From NCBI GenBank assembly GCA_030549495.1, contig JAUIRK010000370.1, positions 248,001 through 312,000 of the forward strand: DNA of 64,000 nt, written 5' to 3'. Source of the stretch: Nectonema munidae. Taxonomy: Eukaryota; Nematomorpha; Nectonematoida; Nectonematidae. Below, piece by piece: positions 10,915 through 21,855 of this stretch; the first letter of the stretch is position 1, and the number at the start of each line of letters is the position of its first letter. The notes under the pieces are model-generated. The model did no database searches. It was not told the DNA's origin and saw only the letters and a list, made by a program, of their open reading frames with translations. Both the position numbers and the translations under genes were made by a program.

Positions 10915-13900
10915 ACCTTTAAAAATACTCGATATGTTTTTTCTTCTCATGTTGTATCTGAATCCTTCGTAGATCATCGTGAAATGCGAGGCCTGAAAAA
11001 AGAATAAAATAAATGTTACGATAGTTAGTTTTGTGGTAGATCAATTTGGTGTCATTAAGAAGGACGCTTTTACACCCCCTGCAATGATGTCTAGCAGCTC
11101 CAGCAGGGGGGAGAGCACCCTGGGTTGGGAACCCCTAGCTAAGAATTTATTTTAGCAAATATTCAAAATTCAGCCATATGAAGTATTATTTTTTAAATTG
11201 TGTACAATTGCATCGTAGTATAAGGAATGAAAAATTAATTTTTGTTAAGTCAAAGAAAAAGCAATTTATCAGCTATGCCATTCCCCTTCTACTTCATAGA
11301 GTAGAGCGATGCTAAATTAATTGACAGATAAAAATTCATTATCAAGCATTTATCAAGGGTGGCATTCACAAACAAAAAGTTTTTCTCATTGTTGATGAGT
11401 TAGTTCATTCAAAATAGTCTCTTAACATTCTTATCGCTGCTTCAATTGAAAAATCTGAAAAAGCATCGCTTGCAAAGTCTTTTACTTGTGATGAGCACTT
11501 GAATTCGTCTAAACTTTTACAAATAAAAATAATCGATGACAATAATTTTAGAGGATTCAAGGTTAGTCTTCAACTTGGTGGTGACAGACGCTGCACAATA
11601 CAATATATCCGCTGAAACCACTTTGGAATAATTTTTCCCAAATTTGATGCATTAATTCAATGAAAATTGGGGTTTACTTCAAGGAATTGGTGATGATTGA
11701 AGCAAAAAATTTGCTAGAAAGGAAAAACAATAACTTTTTAGGTACAGGGGACGTCCTACATTTCACATCATTACAAGATGACTTAGCTAAAAGCGAGTTC
11801 ACTAGTAAGAGCGTCTTAATGTGATAAAAAAATTGTAATTAAATGCCATTCAACTTGTGAATCCTTTCTCAAACTAATTCAAAAACTATTTTGCCATGAA
11901 ATTTAATATTTTGACCCTCAAAATTAATAAAAGTTCCTCAAGATTAATTTATTTATTAAAGACTTTAATAAATAAATCACTTTGATCATTACTCTTTTAT
12001 ATTTAAATTCACAAAGCTGATGTGCATGATATCGTATTTTTTAATTTTTCCATGTTTTTGAAATTTCCCTGATTTGGGGTAACTACGATAAATTTAAAAT
12101 TTATTCTAACTCTAGTATTTATTGTCTAAATGTCTTGTGACATATGTGACAAAAATTATCCTTATTACAAGATTAACAGATAACATGGACCGGACCCTTC
12201 AAAGCTTGAGCACACAACATAATCATTTCACCGGCTTAAAGTATATTTTCAAAAATTGGAACTTTTTAATTTTCTGGTCCGCAGCATAAGTTACCTGCAA
12301 TAAATTCAAATTTGCTAGATTCGAATATAGCGCTTCTTCGCCTTCACTAAATTGTCGCAACCAACAAAGTTAAAATTGTGAAAATACATTTTTAAAATGG
12401 CATTATATCTTACCCTAAAAATCTCTTATTCTTAATAGGATTTCTGATACAATTTTTTTCTCTGGATCCTAATGAAAAAAAATACCCCAAGAGTTTACCC
12501 TGGCTAAGAAACAAATGTGAACATTTATAAAACTCAATTTCATTAAAAATCTCCATCTGAGATAGCTTACTTTTAGTCAAATTTGTGATAAAGTTGAGTA
12601 CCCAAAATTTAGATATGCAGAAAATGGTGTAATTATATTTTTAGTCAAACTTGATGAGGTGACGTTGAAGACTTCATAACTTCGTTATATTAGCGCTATA
12701 ACATAAATGGATATATTCTTTAGAAATCGATTTTTCCATCCCTTTTCAAATACACGATGATTTTTACACCCTTGTCTCGGAGGTTGATATTTTATAATGC
12801 AATTGATCATACTGTATAAAATTTTGAGGGATGTCTTGATCATTTTCAGGTTTTGGAAGATTGTGACTAAAAATTAAGGGAAGATTTTAAAACAGAAAAA
12901 AATTATTTGAGCTTACATCACGTGTGAAAGTTAATTTACTGATGCATTTTGAATCAATTAAACCAAAAGTTGGTTTATTAAGTAAATTAATGCAATATTT
13001 AGCGTGAAGAATTTATTTAAAGTACCAATATTTGATATTGATTGACAGGTTCGATTGATTTTCATTTAAAAAATGGCATGCTCATATTAGCAATAAATTA
13101 TTTTTTATTTCGCGCTACAATTTTTAAAAATATTTAATATTTTGAATGACTGCGGAATCAAAAGCATCTCATCACTAATCGCGTTAATAAAATGTTTTAT
13201 TTCCAGCACTAAAACAAGGTCGTAATATTTTCTGACAACTTAACTATATATAATCTACAGAAATGAATTGGTATCAAAAATTTCTTTCTTTTGAAGGCTG
13301 TATACATTATAACGCAAAAGTTAACTAAACAAATCGTTGCCACTAAAATTCCGTTTCTTTATTGTTATGTTCAAACAATTTTAATTCGTTTCGCCAAGAT
13401 TATTGCGATTAATCAGCGCAAAATTTCCGTTATTTTATCAACTCTAAAATGAAAATACTTCCAAATTTTAGTACCATGCTAAATTTAAAATGCTGTTAAT
13501 TATAATTTGCATTTTTAAACCAACCTATTATTAAAAGTGTTTCATATATAAATACAAAATTCTTGAGAAAGCTTTAAAAAGACTAAAAACAAAAACAAGA
13601 TTTTTCTTTCAATTATAATGAATATATACGTCTGAACTGTTGAGCACATAATTTAACATGCTACTCTAATCTTTTAGCATTCCAATATTGGGTATCTACA
13701 GTCACCATTGTTTTCGGCGTTAGCATGAGAGGCCCACACAACACACATGTAATCTTATGTCAACAACTGGACCAGATTATTTGATTTTTGGCGAGATATT
13801 AGAAGGCAATCTGTTGTATTTTCCAAGGTGAAGGAATGATATAGTGATTTTGGCATCTCTCAGTCCTTATACTCAAGGATAGGGATGAAATTTTACAAAA

Positions 13901-14715
13901 CATGTACTGTAATTAATTTCAAAATAGCTATTACAGATTGCATTTTCAAAAAAACTTTGAATTAATATTCCACTCAGGTTATTTTTCAATGCAAAAATCA
14001 ATACAAAAAATGCAAAAACTGAACACATTGCTCTTGAGATAAAGAATGCTTTGCTCTATCACTAAAGACAGATTCTCAAGATTTTCAACCTTCGTGCTTA
14101 CAACTTAGTACAAGTTCCAAGCAAAAATGCTATTTGTGAAGGAGGAAAAATATTTAACACGAGAAAACTATTCTGGCACAAAATGTTCAACGCAACGGAG
14201 GAACTTAGCCCAAAATCCCATTTTTGGCGTTGACATATCCTGTTTTCACATTTCCTACAAACATGAACGTCCACCGATTCCATTCAATCAACCACCCTCA
14301 ATTCAAATAAAAAATGTTTTTAAGCTTTTTTTTTAGAAAAAATATGGACCATAAAATTTTTAATAAAATAACGCAAATAATAATGTACACTAAAATCAAC
14401 ACATTCCAAAGGTTAATTTAATGCAGGTTATAAAATTCGCATTTCTTTATTTAAAATGTCTGCATACCGTACTTTGAATATGCTGCACAGTTTCATGGCA
14501 AACGTTTACACCCAGAGAGTAAAAAAGGTTTTCTGCAAAGTATAAAGAAGTGTAATTTTAAAAATTCAATACACATTTATTTCTATAATATAAAATATAG
14601 GTAGATATGTATGTATGTATATACTATGTACATATAAAATACGATGGTATATATGTGAAAGTTTATCGTTAAAAATAAGAGAACATGATAGGAGTAAATT
14701 TTAGTGTGAGCCTTT
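10915..14715. other. 3.8 kb of AT-rich DNA, no clear gene
   Basis: No convincing exon. At 11112-11133 the sequence GGGTTGGGAACCCCTAG resembles a hAT transposon terminus read outward (CTAGGGGTTCCCAACCC on the minus strand), but no partner end was found. Short protein-like patches around 11480-11780 are broken by stops and match nothing I recognise. Confidence 0.35.
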
Positions 14716-14721
14716 TATTAA

Positions 14722-14934
14722 TTAAGCATTTTGTCTTTCTCTGATAAAACACCACATATACAAAGATTGAGAAAAAAGCAATAGTGTCTTGATAGTATAA
14801 AATGGAATATCTTCTTCAATACACTCGTGCTCCTGCACCCATCGTTTAAATTGCGCACGACTAGAAGAAAAATAAGCTGCGAGTTGCGTAGGTTTATCGT
14901 CACCAAGTTTGTATTTTGCCGGTATCACTATCAA
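14722..14934 (-). CDS. Unidentified exon-like frame, possible C-terminal exon
   Basis: The frame reads as a plausible globular protein (GDDKPTQLAAYFSSSRAQFK and RWVQEHECIEEDIPFY), with mixed composition unlike the surrounding AT-rich noise, and ends at a stop at 14722. It sits just 3' of the frame at 14946-15301 on the same strand but in a different frame, so either a very short intron of about 33 nt or a frameshift would be needed to link them. I do not recognise the family. It could be the last exon of a host gene or a piece of an unknown transposon protein. Confidence 0.35.
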   Translation of the reverse strand: MIVIPAKYKLGDDKPTQLAAYFSSSRAQFKRWVQEHECIEEDIPFYTIKTLLLFSQSLYMWCFIRERQNA

Positions 14935-14945
14935 GCACGAAGGCG

Positions 14946-15301
14946 TTATTCAGAGTCAACTTGGATAGGAGGCGGGCCTACGCCAGGACATTTGGTTGAG
15001 GAAGTGGGAGTATCTTGAGAGATGTTATCATCCGGTGAAGTATTGTTGATGTGACGAGTGGCATTGAATGAAGGAGAAAGTGATGACAATAAAATGTCAT
15101 TTCTGTTGTTGTTGTTGCTACTACAGTTATTATTATTACTGTTCAGAAGAATGGGAAAATTGTCGGAGTTACGTTTGTGTTCTGGGATTAACATGGGCAA
15201 TAAATTTTCGTGCTTTTTCAGTTCTAAATGATAAAATATTATTTCATAATAGCTGTGCACCAAATGATAAACTTTAGGATCCATTTTCATCAATAACTCA
15301 C
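14946..15301 (-). CDS. Unidentified exon-like frame with Asn-rich tract
   Basis: A possible 3' splice site (CAATAG) precedes position 15301. The frame then reads ELLMKMDPKVYHLVHSYYEI and a helical-looking continuation, then an Asn/Ser-rich linker encoded by AAC/AAT repeats (about 15108-15145), then a Pro-rich end (CPGVGPPPIQVDSE) and a stop. Such low-complexity Asn runs are common in arthropod regulatory proteins. No upstream exon or start codon context was identified. The product is unknown; the frame could belong to one gene with the stretch at 14722-14934. Confidence 0.35.
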
Positions 15302-15302
15302 C

Positions 15303-15910
15303 TATTGATCACGAACATTTTAAAATATCATCACAATCAAATTACCGTAATCATAAGTATCAGAGGTCTGGCAAGACCTCCGGGGAGACAACACGCAAAA
15401 CTTGCCAGCCTTATTATATATTTAAATGTGTAAATCGTAAAATGCTTAAAAAATATACTTAAAATAAAAATTTTCAAAAAATATTTTACATACATATTGA
15501 AAGCCACATTTCAAAAATTCTACCTAAAAGTTCAAAAAATTTAACTTTGAAATTGCAGTTTTATTTCATAAAAACTATATGATTGGTTGAAATGTTTATG
15601 TAATATATAATAATAATACTAATACTACCAATACTACTTTTTGAAAATTTTTACTTGTTTGATTTGAAGAAAGAATTCAACTGTTTTTCAATATTTCTTT
15701 TTCATTATATATATATCATTAGAAAGCTTATCGTTTGCTACATACTCTAGAATAATTTATTTTTGCAAAAGTTTTAACAAATTTTAATAAATGGTCTTTA
15801 CTTCGAAAAATTTTGTCTAAATTTTTGAAAAAATTACGGACCACCTTTTTGTTTACGCATAATGTGAAGATTTTTAAAAAAAATTGAATGAAAATGATAT
15901 CATTGGAAAG
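15303..15910. other. AT-rich spacer with a short perfect hairpin
   Basis: GAGGTCTGGCAAGACCTC at 15362-15379 is a 7-bp perfect stem with a GGCA loop. The rest is AT-rich and shows no gene. Confidence 0.4.
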
Positions 15911-15915
15911 ATATA

Positions 15916-16574
15916 CTCTTTGTGGTTAACATAGGCTAGGTTATACAAATAAATATATTTTCATTTTTCCAAAATCTGCTTTTATGTGAGGTCAGTCAAG
16001 TTTTATCTAGTTTCAAAAAATACCAATAATAATTAACGTTCTTAATTTATATAATATTTTTTCAATATTTTATATTCACAAAGGTAAAATATGATTTTTT
16101 ACATTTTAAAATTTCATAGTTGAAGAAAACTGTCGAAAATTAATATATATTTTTTACTTTTTATGGGTCAGTAGTACAGGTCAGTATAATGTTTTTCTAA
16201 TAAATTTAAAATTATTTTTAAAGTGAAAAATGTTGATCGAATGTACAAGATTTGAAGCTATACTCTTTGTGGGTAAAATAGGCTAGGTTTTACAAATAAA
16301 TATATTTTTATTTTTCCAAAATCCGCTTTTATGTGAGGTCAGTCAACTTTTATCTAGTTTCAAAAAATACCAATAATTAACGTGATGAGTTTATATATTA
16401 TTTCTTCAAAATTTTATATTCACAAAGGCAGAATATGGTTTTTAACATTTTAAAATGTCATAGTTAAATAAAACTGTCGAAAATTAATATTTATTTTTTA
16501 CTTTTTATGGGTCAGTAGTATAGGTCAGTATAATATTTTTCTAATAAATTTTAAATTAATTTTCAGGTGAAAAA
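15916..16574 (+). repeat. Direct repeat, two imperfect copies about 347 bp apart
   Basis: The block starting CTCTTTGTGG at 15916 recurs at 16263. Shared landmarks are GGCTAGGTT, CTTTTATGTGAGGTCAGTC, ATTCACAAAGG and TTTATGGGTCAGTAGTA. The second copy runs directly into the first unit of the 264-bp array, so the array appears to have grown out of the tail of this repeat. Confidence 0.8.
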
Positions 16575-18158
16575 TGTCGATTAAATGTACGAGTTTTGTT
16601 TGATAATCGTAGTCTACTTTTATTTAGTTTAGATACAACCTTTCTAATTTTTAACGAAGGGCATTCGTTATATTTATACCGACAGTGTGCGAGGAATAAA
16701 TCACATTATTGATTGATTTTAGAGCATAATTATGCGAAGAAAGATGAACACATGTTGCATTACGCGTTTGTGAGCGCAGTGAATTCTTATCTCGCATACG
16801 CTTCACCACATCTTTAGCACGCGTGTGTGGTTTATTAATGTCGATTGAATGTACGAATTTTGTTTGATAATCGTAGCCTACTTTTATTTAGTTTAGATAC
16901 AACCTTTCTAATTTTTAACGAAGGGCATTCGTTATATTTATACCGACAGTGTGCGAATAATAAATCACATTATTGATTGATTTTAGAGCATAACTATGCG
17001 AAGAAAGATGAACACATGTTGCATTACGCGTTTGTGAGCGCAGTGAATTCTTATCTCGCATACGCTTCACCACATCTTTAGCACGCGTGTGTGGTTTATT
17101 AATGTCGATTGAATGTACGAATTTTGTTTGATAATCGTAGTCTACTTTTATTTAGTTTAGATACAACCTTTCTAATTTTTAACGAAGGGCATTCGTTATA
17201 TTTATACCGACAGTGTGCGAATAATAAATCACATTATTGATTGATTTTAGAGCATAACTATGCGAAGAAAGATGAACACATGTTGCATTACGCGTTTGTG
17301 AGCGCAGTGAATTCTTATCTCGCATACGCTTCACCACATCTTTAGCACGCGTGTGTGGTTTATTAATGTCGATTGAATGTACGAATTTTGTTTGATAATC
17401 GTAGTCTACTTTTATTTAGTTTAGATACAACCTTTCTAATTTTTAACGAAGGGCATTCGTTATATTTATACCGACAGTGTGCGAATAATAAATCACATTA
17501 TTGATTGATTTTAGAGCATAACTATGCGAAGAAAGATGAACACATGTTGCATTACGCGTTTGTGAGCGCAGTGAATTCTTATCTCGCATACGCTTCACCA
17601 CATCTTTAGCACGCGTGTGTGGTTTATTAATGTCGATTGAATGTACGAATTTTGTTTGATAATCGTAGCCTACTTTTATTTAGTTTAGATACAACCTTTC
17701 TAATTTTTAACGAAGGGCATTCGTTATATTTATACCGACAGTGTGCGAATAATAAATCACATTATTGATTGATTTTAGAGCATAACTATGCGAAGAAAGA
17801 TGAACACATGTTGCATTACGCGTTTGTGAGCGCAGTGAATTCTTATCTCGCATACGCTTCACCACATCTTTAGCACGCGTGTGTGGTTTATTAATGTCGA
17901 TTGAATGTACGAATTTTGTTTGATAATCGTAGTCTACTTTTATTTAGTTTAGATACAACCTTTCTAATTTTTAACGAAGGGCATTCGTTATATTTATACC
18001 GACAGTGTGCGAATAATAAATCACATTATTGATTGATTTTAGAGCATAACTATGCGAAGAAAGATGAACACATGTTGCATTACGCGTTTGTGAGCGCAGT
18101 GAATTCTTATCTCGCATACGCTTCACCACATCTTTAGCACGCGTGTGTGGTTTATTTT
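16575..18158 (+). repeat. 264-bp satellite, six tandem copies
   Basis: Units begin TGTCGATT at 16575, 16839, 17103, 17367, 17631 and 17895, exactly 264 bases apart. Copies 2-6 are almost identical; copy 1 differs at several sites (for example GAGGAATAAATC instead of GAATAATAAATC). Each unit contains GTTGCATTACGCG, CTCGCATACGCTTCACC and CACGCGTGTGTGG, making it less AT-rich than its surroundings. Copies 2 and 5 share the variant GTAGCCTAC where copies 1, 3, 4 and 6 have GTAGTCTAC, hinting at a three-unit higher-order period. There is no coding potential. Such uniformity implies recent amplification or gene-conversion-like homogenisation. Confidence 0.95.
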
Positions 18159-18280
18159 ATCGGGCTAGTGTACGCTTAGTTTATTTGTAGTGTTCCTAGC
18201 TTAAATCTTAGTCAAATATTAAAACGCTTATAACTTTCACATTTCTCAACAGAATGCATCATGCGATATACCAAATTAAA

Positions 18281-18928
18281 GCATTTTTTAGGTGGGCTTT
18301 CAGAATACATTACTTATATCATAAGTACTTAAGAAATACCATTTTACTGTTTTTATTTTCCATGGGCTTCATACCATTAATTAGCAGATAAGGGATGCAT
18401 TTTAAACTAAAGCTCCTTTCATTAGGACAAATTTTTACCTATATTATGTGACAATTTCCAGCACAATTATAAAGCGACTCTACTCTCAGAATCTAAATTT
18501 ATTTGTAGATTTTTATAAAATAGTATTAGTTTTTCCATTTTTTTTATAAATTAACCTTCGTTTTTTTTATTGGTCAGTATAATGTTTTTCTAATAAATTT
18601 AAAAGCATTTTTTATGGGCTTTCAGAATACATTACTTATATCACAAGTACTTAAGAAATACCTTTTACTGTTTTTATTTTCCATGGGCTTCATACCATTA
18701 ATTAGCAGATAAGGGATGCATTTTAAACTAAAGCTCCTTTCATTAGGACAAATTTTTACCTATATTATGTGACAATTTCCAGCACAATTATAAAGCGACT
18801 CTACTCTCAGAATCTAAATTTATTTGTAGATTTTTATAAAATAGTATTAGTTTTTCCATTTTTTTTATAAATTAACCTTCGTTTTTTTTATTGGTCAGTA
18901 TAATGTTTTTCTAATAAATTTAAAATTA
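18281..18928 (+). repeat. Direct repeat, two near-identical copies of 324 bp
   Basis: A block starting GCATTTTTTA at 18281 recurs at 18605 with very few differences (landmarks CCATGGGCTTCATACC, GACAATTTCCAGCAC, GGTCAGTATAATG). After the second copy come AAAAATGTAGATCGAATGTA and GATAATCGTAGTCCAC, a diverged version of the start of the 264-bp unit, so this block and the satellite belong to the same repeat complex. Confidence 0.9.
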
Positions 18929-18929
18929 T

Positions 18930-19235
18930 TTTTGAAGTTAAAAATGTAGATCGAATGTACAAGTTTTGTTGGATAATCGTAGTCCACTATTTATTTTTAG
19001 ATTTTTATAAAATCATTTTAGTTTTTGGTTTTTTATAAATTAACATTAGTTTTTTACTTCTTTTGAATAATCATCCAAAATTTAAGTGCGGGTTTGATTT
19101 ACACTTTGATTCGAAAAAAATATGTTTTGGATAAATATTTTTTTTATTATTGTTTACTGCATATAAATTTCTAAAGAGAAGATAAATAGATCAAAATATG
19201 TGTTTTAATCAATTTTTCTCAATAAGTATTGAAGC
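18930..19235. other. AT-rich spacer with diverged satellite start
   Basis: Only the satellite-like words near 18940-18985 are recognisable; otherwise AT-rich with no gene. Confidence 0.4.
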
Positions 19236-19472
19236 TATGAGGTAGCAAAATATGAACAGAAAGTTTGATATTTTTTGATTTTTTAAAGAATATTTTTCGA
19301 TTCTTTGATCACAGAATTTTATTTTGATTATTTGACAAATATAATATTTAAAATCGTGCAAATTGCAAAGTATAGGTAATAACTTTTGTAACATCGTATG
19401 AGGTAGCAAAATATGAACAGAAAGTTTGATATTTTTTTATTTTTTAAAGAATATTTTTCGATTCTTTGATAT
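19236..19472 (+). repeat. 161-bp spaced duplication
   Basis: ATGAGGTAGCAAAATATGAA followed by the AAAGTTTGATATTTTTT stretch occurs at about 19236 and again at about 19397, each followed by GAATATTTTTCGATTCTTTG. Confidence 0.75.
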
Positions 19473-19474
19473 GA

Positions 19475-19866
19475 ATTATCGCGGTATACAGGTTGGAGAT
19501 GAACCATCGTAGTATACAGGTATAATGTATATAGGTAATAACTTGTGTAGCATCGTCTCCCCGAATGAGGTATATCAAATCTTACATCTAGCAGAATGTG
19601 AACAGAAAGTTGAACATTGTCTCCCTAGTTATTTGTACATGGAATAGAAACCATCGTAGTATACAGGTTGAAGATGAATCATCGTAGTATACAGGTTAGA
19701 GATGAATCATCGTAGTATACAGGTTGGAGATGAATCATTGTAGTATATAGTTTGGAGATGAATCATCGTAGAATACAGGTTGGAGAAGAATCATCGTAAT
19801 ATACGGGTTGGAGATAAAACGCAAGTTGTCTACCCGCGTTCAACCGTACAGGTTATGAGATATATA
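19475..19866 (+). repeat. 28-bp minisatellite plus MULE-like terminal sequence
   Basis: Six consecutive imperfect 28-base units (consensus starts ATCGTAGTATACAGGTTG and ends GATGAATC) span 19653-19820, with two more isolated units near 19480-19520. They are followed by TTGTCTACCCGCGTTCAACC and ACAGGTTATGAGATAT. The same terminal sequence occurs in inverted orientation at 31697-31775, just upstream of the MULE transposase in the GSK3 intron. I infer that this is a subterminal repeat region of a MULE-type element, here without its transposase. Confidence 0.7.
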
Positions 19867-19870
19867 TATA

Positions 19871-21838
19871 CAGTAAAAATTCATTATAAGCACAAACCCG
19901 ATATAAGCACACATATATGAAGTCCCGTTTATTTTTAGGGTATCTTACATAGAAATTGATCGGTAAAAGCACTGATCGTTATAAGCACGTAGTGTTTAAA
20001 GCAAGTTTCACAACTATTCTATTGGATTTTCATCGAATATGACTTTTTATAGTGACACATGTAAAAACATTCAATCATTCATAATGCTTCAAGCATTCAC
20101 CAAAAAGTTATCTTGTGTGATTGATAATATCGCTTAGTAGATGTGTTTTACGCGATTGTTTATAGACAGGATACGCGTTATTATGCAATTATGATTGCAC
20201 AAATTTTTGGCAGTCATTTTCATTCAATATTGATTTTACTTTGCTTAAGCATAAGTTTGTTTTTGTTGTTACATCCGTTTTTTTATTTCATTTGCTTTCT
20301 TGTAAACTTAGATTGTCCAATAAAAATTTAGCTTTGAATTTAAACTTGCTGCTAAGGAAGTTGATGATGGACAAAAAATTAGCGACATAGCTAAGAAGTA
20401 TCAAATACGCCACACTTTAATTAGTAGATGGATTAAAAATAAAGAAGAACTTTCTAGAATTAAAATGGAAAATAAAGATTTCAAAAGAAAAAGAACAGGA
20501 GTGTTGCCTGAATTTGAAAATTCTTTATATGAATGGTTTTGTTCAATGAGAGAGAAAAATGTGCAAATTTCAGGTCCTCTTTTGATTGAAAAGGCTAAAT
20601 TACTTCATAATGAATTAGCTCAAACTTCTGAAGCAAATCCCATGAATTTTTCAACTGGTTGGTTTCAAAGATCTCAGAAAGAATTCAATATTGTTTACAA
20701 ACGTCAACACGGAGAAAAAGAAATTGCAGATGTAAACAATGCGGAAGAGTGTAAAAAGTTTTTTATTGATGAAATTTTGAAATACTCTGAAAGTTGTATA
20801 TTCAATGCAGATGAAACTGGCATATATTTCTTGATAGAAAAAATGAAGTTGTCAGTGGGAGTAAAAAAAGCAATGAACAGACTCTCTTTATTATTATGAG
20901 CAAACATGTCTGGCACCGAGAAATTACCCCAGCTTGTGATAGGTAAATTTTAAAATTCAAGATGCTTTAAAAACAGAAAAAATAATTTATATATATACGC
21001 GCAATAAAGCCTCTTAGATATCTAAAGATATTTTGTGATTGGCTTTTAAATTTAAATAATAAAATGCAGAGAAAAACGAAAGATTTCTTTGATAATTGAT
21101 CGATGCCCTGCACATCCAAAAGATTTCGAATATTGAAATTTATTTTTTACCTCCCACTACGACTTCAATTATACAGCCTATGGATGCTGGTATAATACGG
21201 AGAGTTAAAGCGCATTACAGAAAGAACTTTATGAAAGGCATCATAGATCATATGATGATCATAGATAGTGGGCAAGATGAAAACATGGAGAAGGCGGTAA
21301 AGGTAACAGCGTTTCTACTGAGGTAATTAAAAATTGTTTTGGTTCAAATTTACAAGACATGGCGTTAATTGAACACCCTGAAAGAACAGATAAGGCAGTG
21401 GAAGAAAGTTTTTTAACTTCTGAATATATTGATTGCGATGAATATTTGGAGTGCCTCGAAACAACGAATGAACTACAGCTGACTTAGAAAAGATGAGGAG
21501 CAACCTAAAGTATCTCCTAGGAAGCCTTACAAATGATGGATGAAATAAAAAAAGTCTATGAACGATGTGGAGTTACAACTATTGATTTGAAAAAAGCTCA
21601 AAAGTCACTTCAAAACCACGTAATTGAGAGCAGAAAATTGGGCCAGTCTTCAATTGATGAATATAATTTTGAGTAATAAGCATAACTTTGTTTTAATTTT
21701 TTAAAACTCAGCATTTTTTCTACTTATTAACTTAATTATGAATCAACTTTAATTTAATAGTTTTCGATATAAGCACATACTCGGTATAAGCACCTATTCA
21801 GCTGGTCCGGTGTAAGTGTTTATATCGAATATTGACTG
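19871..21838 (+). mobile_element. Tigger/pogo-type DNA transposon, 1968 bp
   Basis: The left end is CAGTAAAAATTCATTATAAG and the right end, read on the minus strand, is CAGTCAATATTCGATATAAA. Both are flanked by TA (19869-19870 and 21839-21840), the duplication expected for Tc1/mariner-superfamily pogo elements. Words of the type TATAAGCAC recur near both ends (19895-20000 and 21765-21800) as subterminal sites. The interior encodes a CENP-B-like transposase. Size and layout are those of a full-length element, although its gene is broken. Confidence 0.9.
20330..21678 (+). pseudogene. Tigger/pogo transposase pseudogene
   Basis: The order of features is that of Tigger/CENP-B proteins. An N-terminal helix-turn-helix (AAKEVDDGQKISDIAKKYQI, about 20345-20405) is followed by a CENPB-type DNA-binding region (ENSLYEWFCSMREKNVQISG and FSTGWFQRSQKEF, 20515-20690). 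The DDE core has its first Asp in NADETGIYF (about 20805-20830), its second in LIIDRCPAHPKDFE (about 21090-21130), and the block FLPPTTTSIIQPMDAGIIRR (21145-21205). The longest intact piece is 20465-20899 (144 codons). Frame changes and stops around 20900-21060 and after 21120 mean no transposase can be made. Confidence 0.85.
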
Positions 21839-21855
21839 TATATATATATGTATAT

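Noticed and set aside
16575-18158. A CRISPR-like array
   Set aside because: Units are contiguous 264-bp repeats with no unique spacers, in a eukaryotic genome; it is a satellite.
19653-19820. A CRISPR-like array of 28-bp repeats
   Set aside because: The units abut directly with no spacers; it is a minisatellite next to a transposon terminus.
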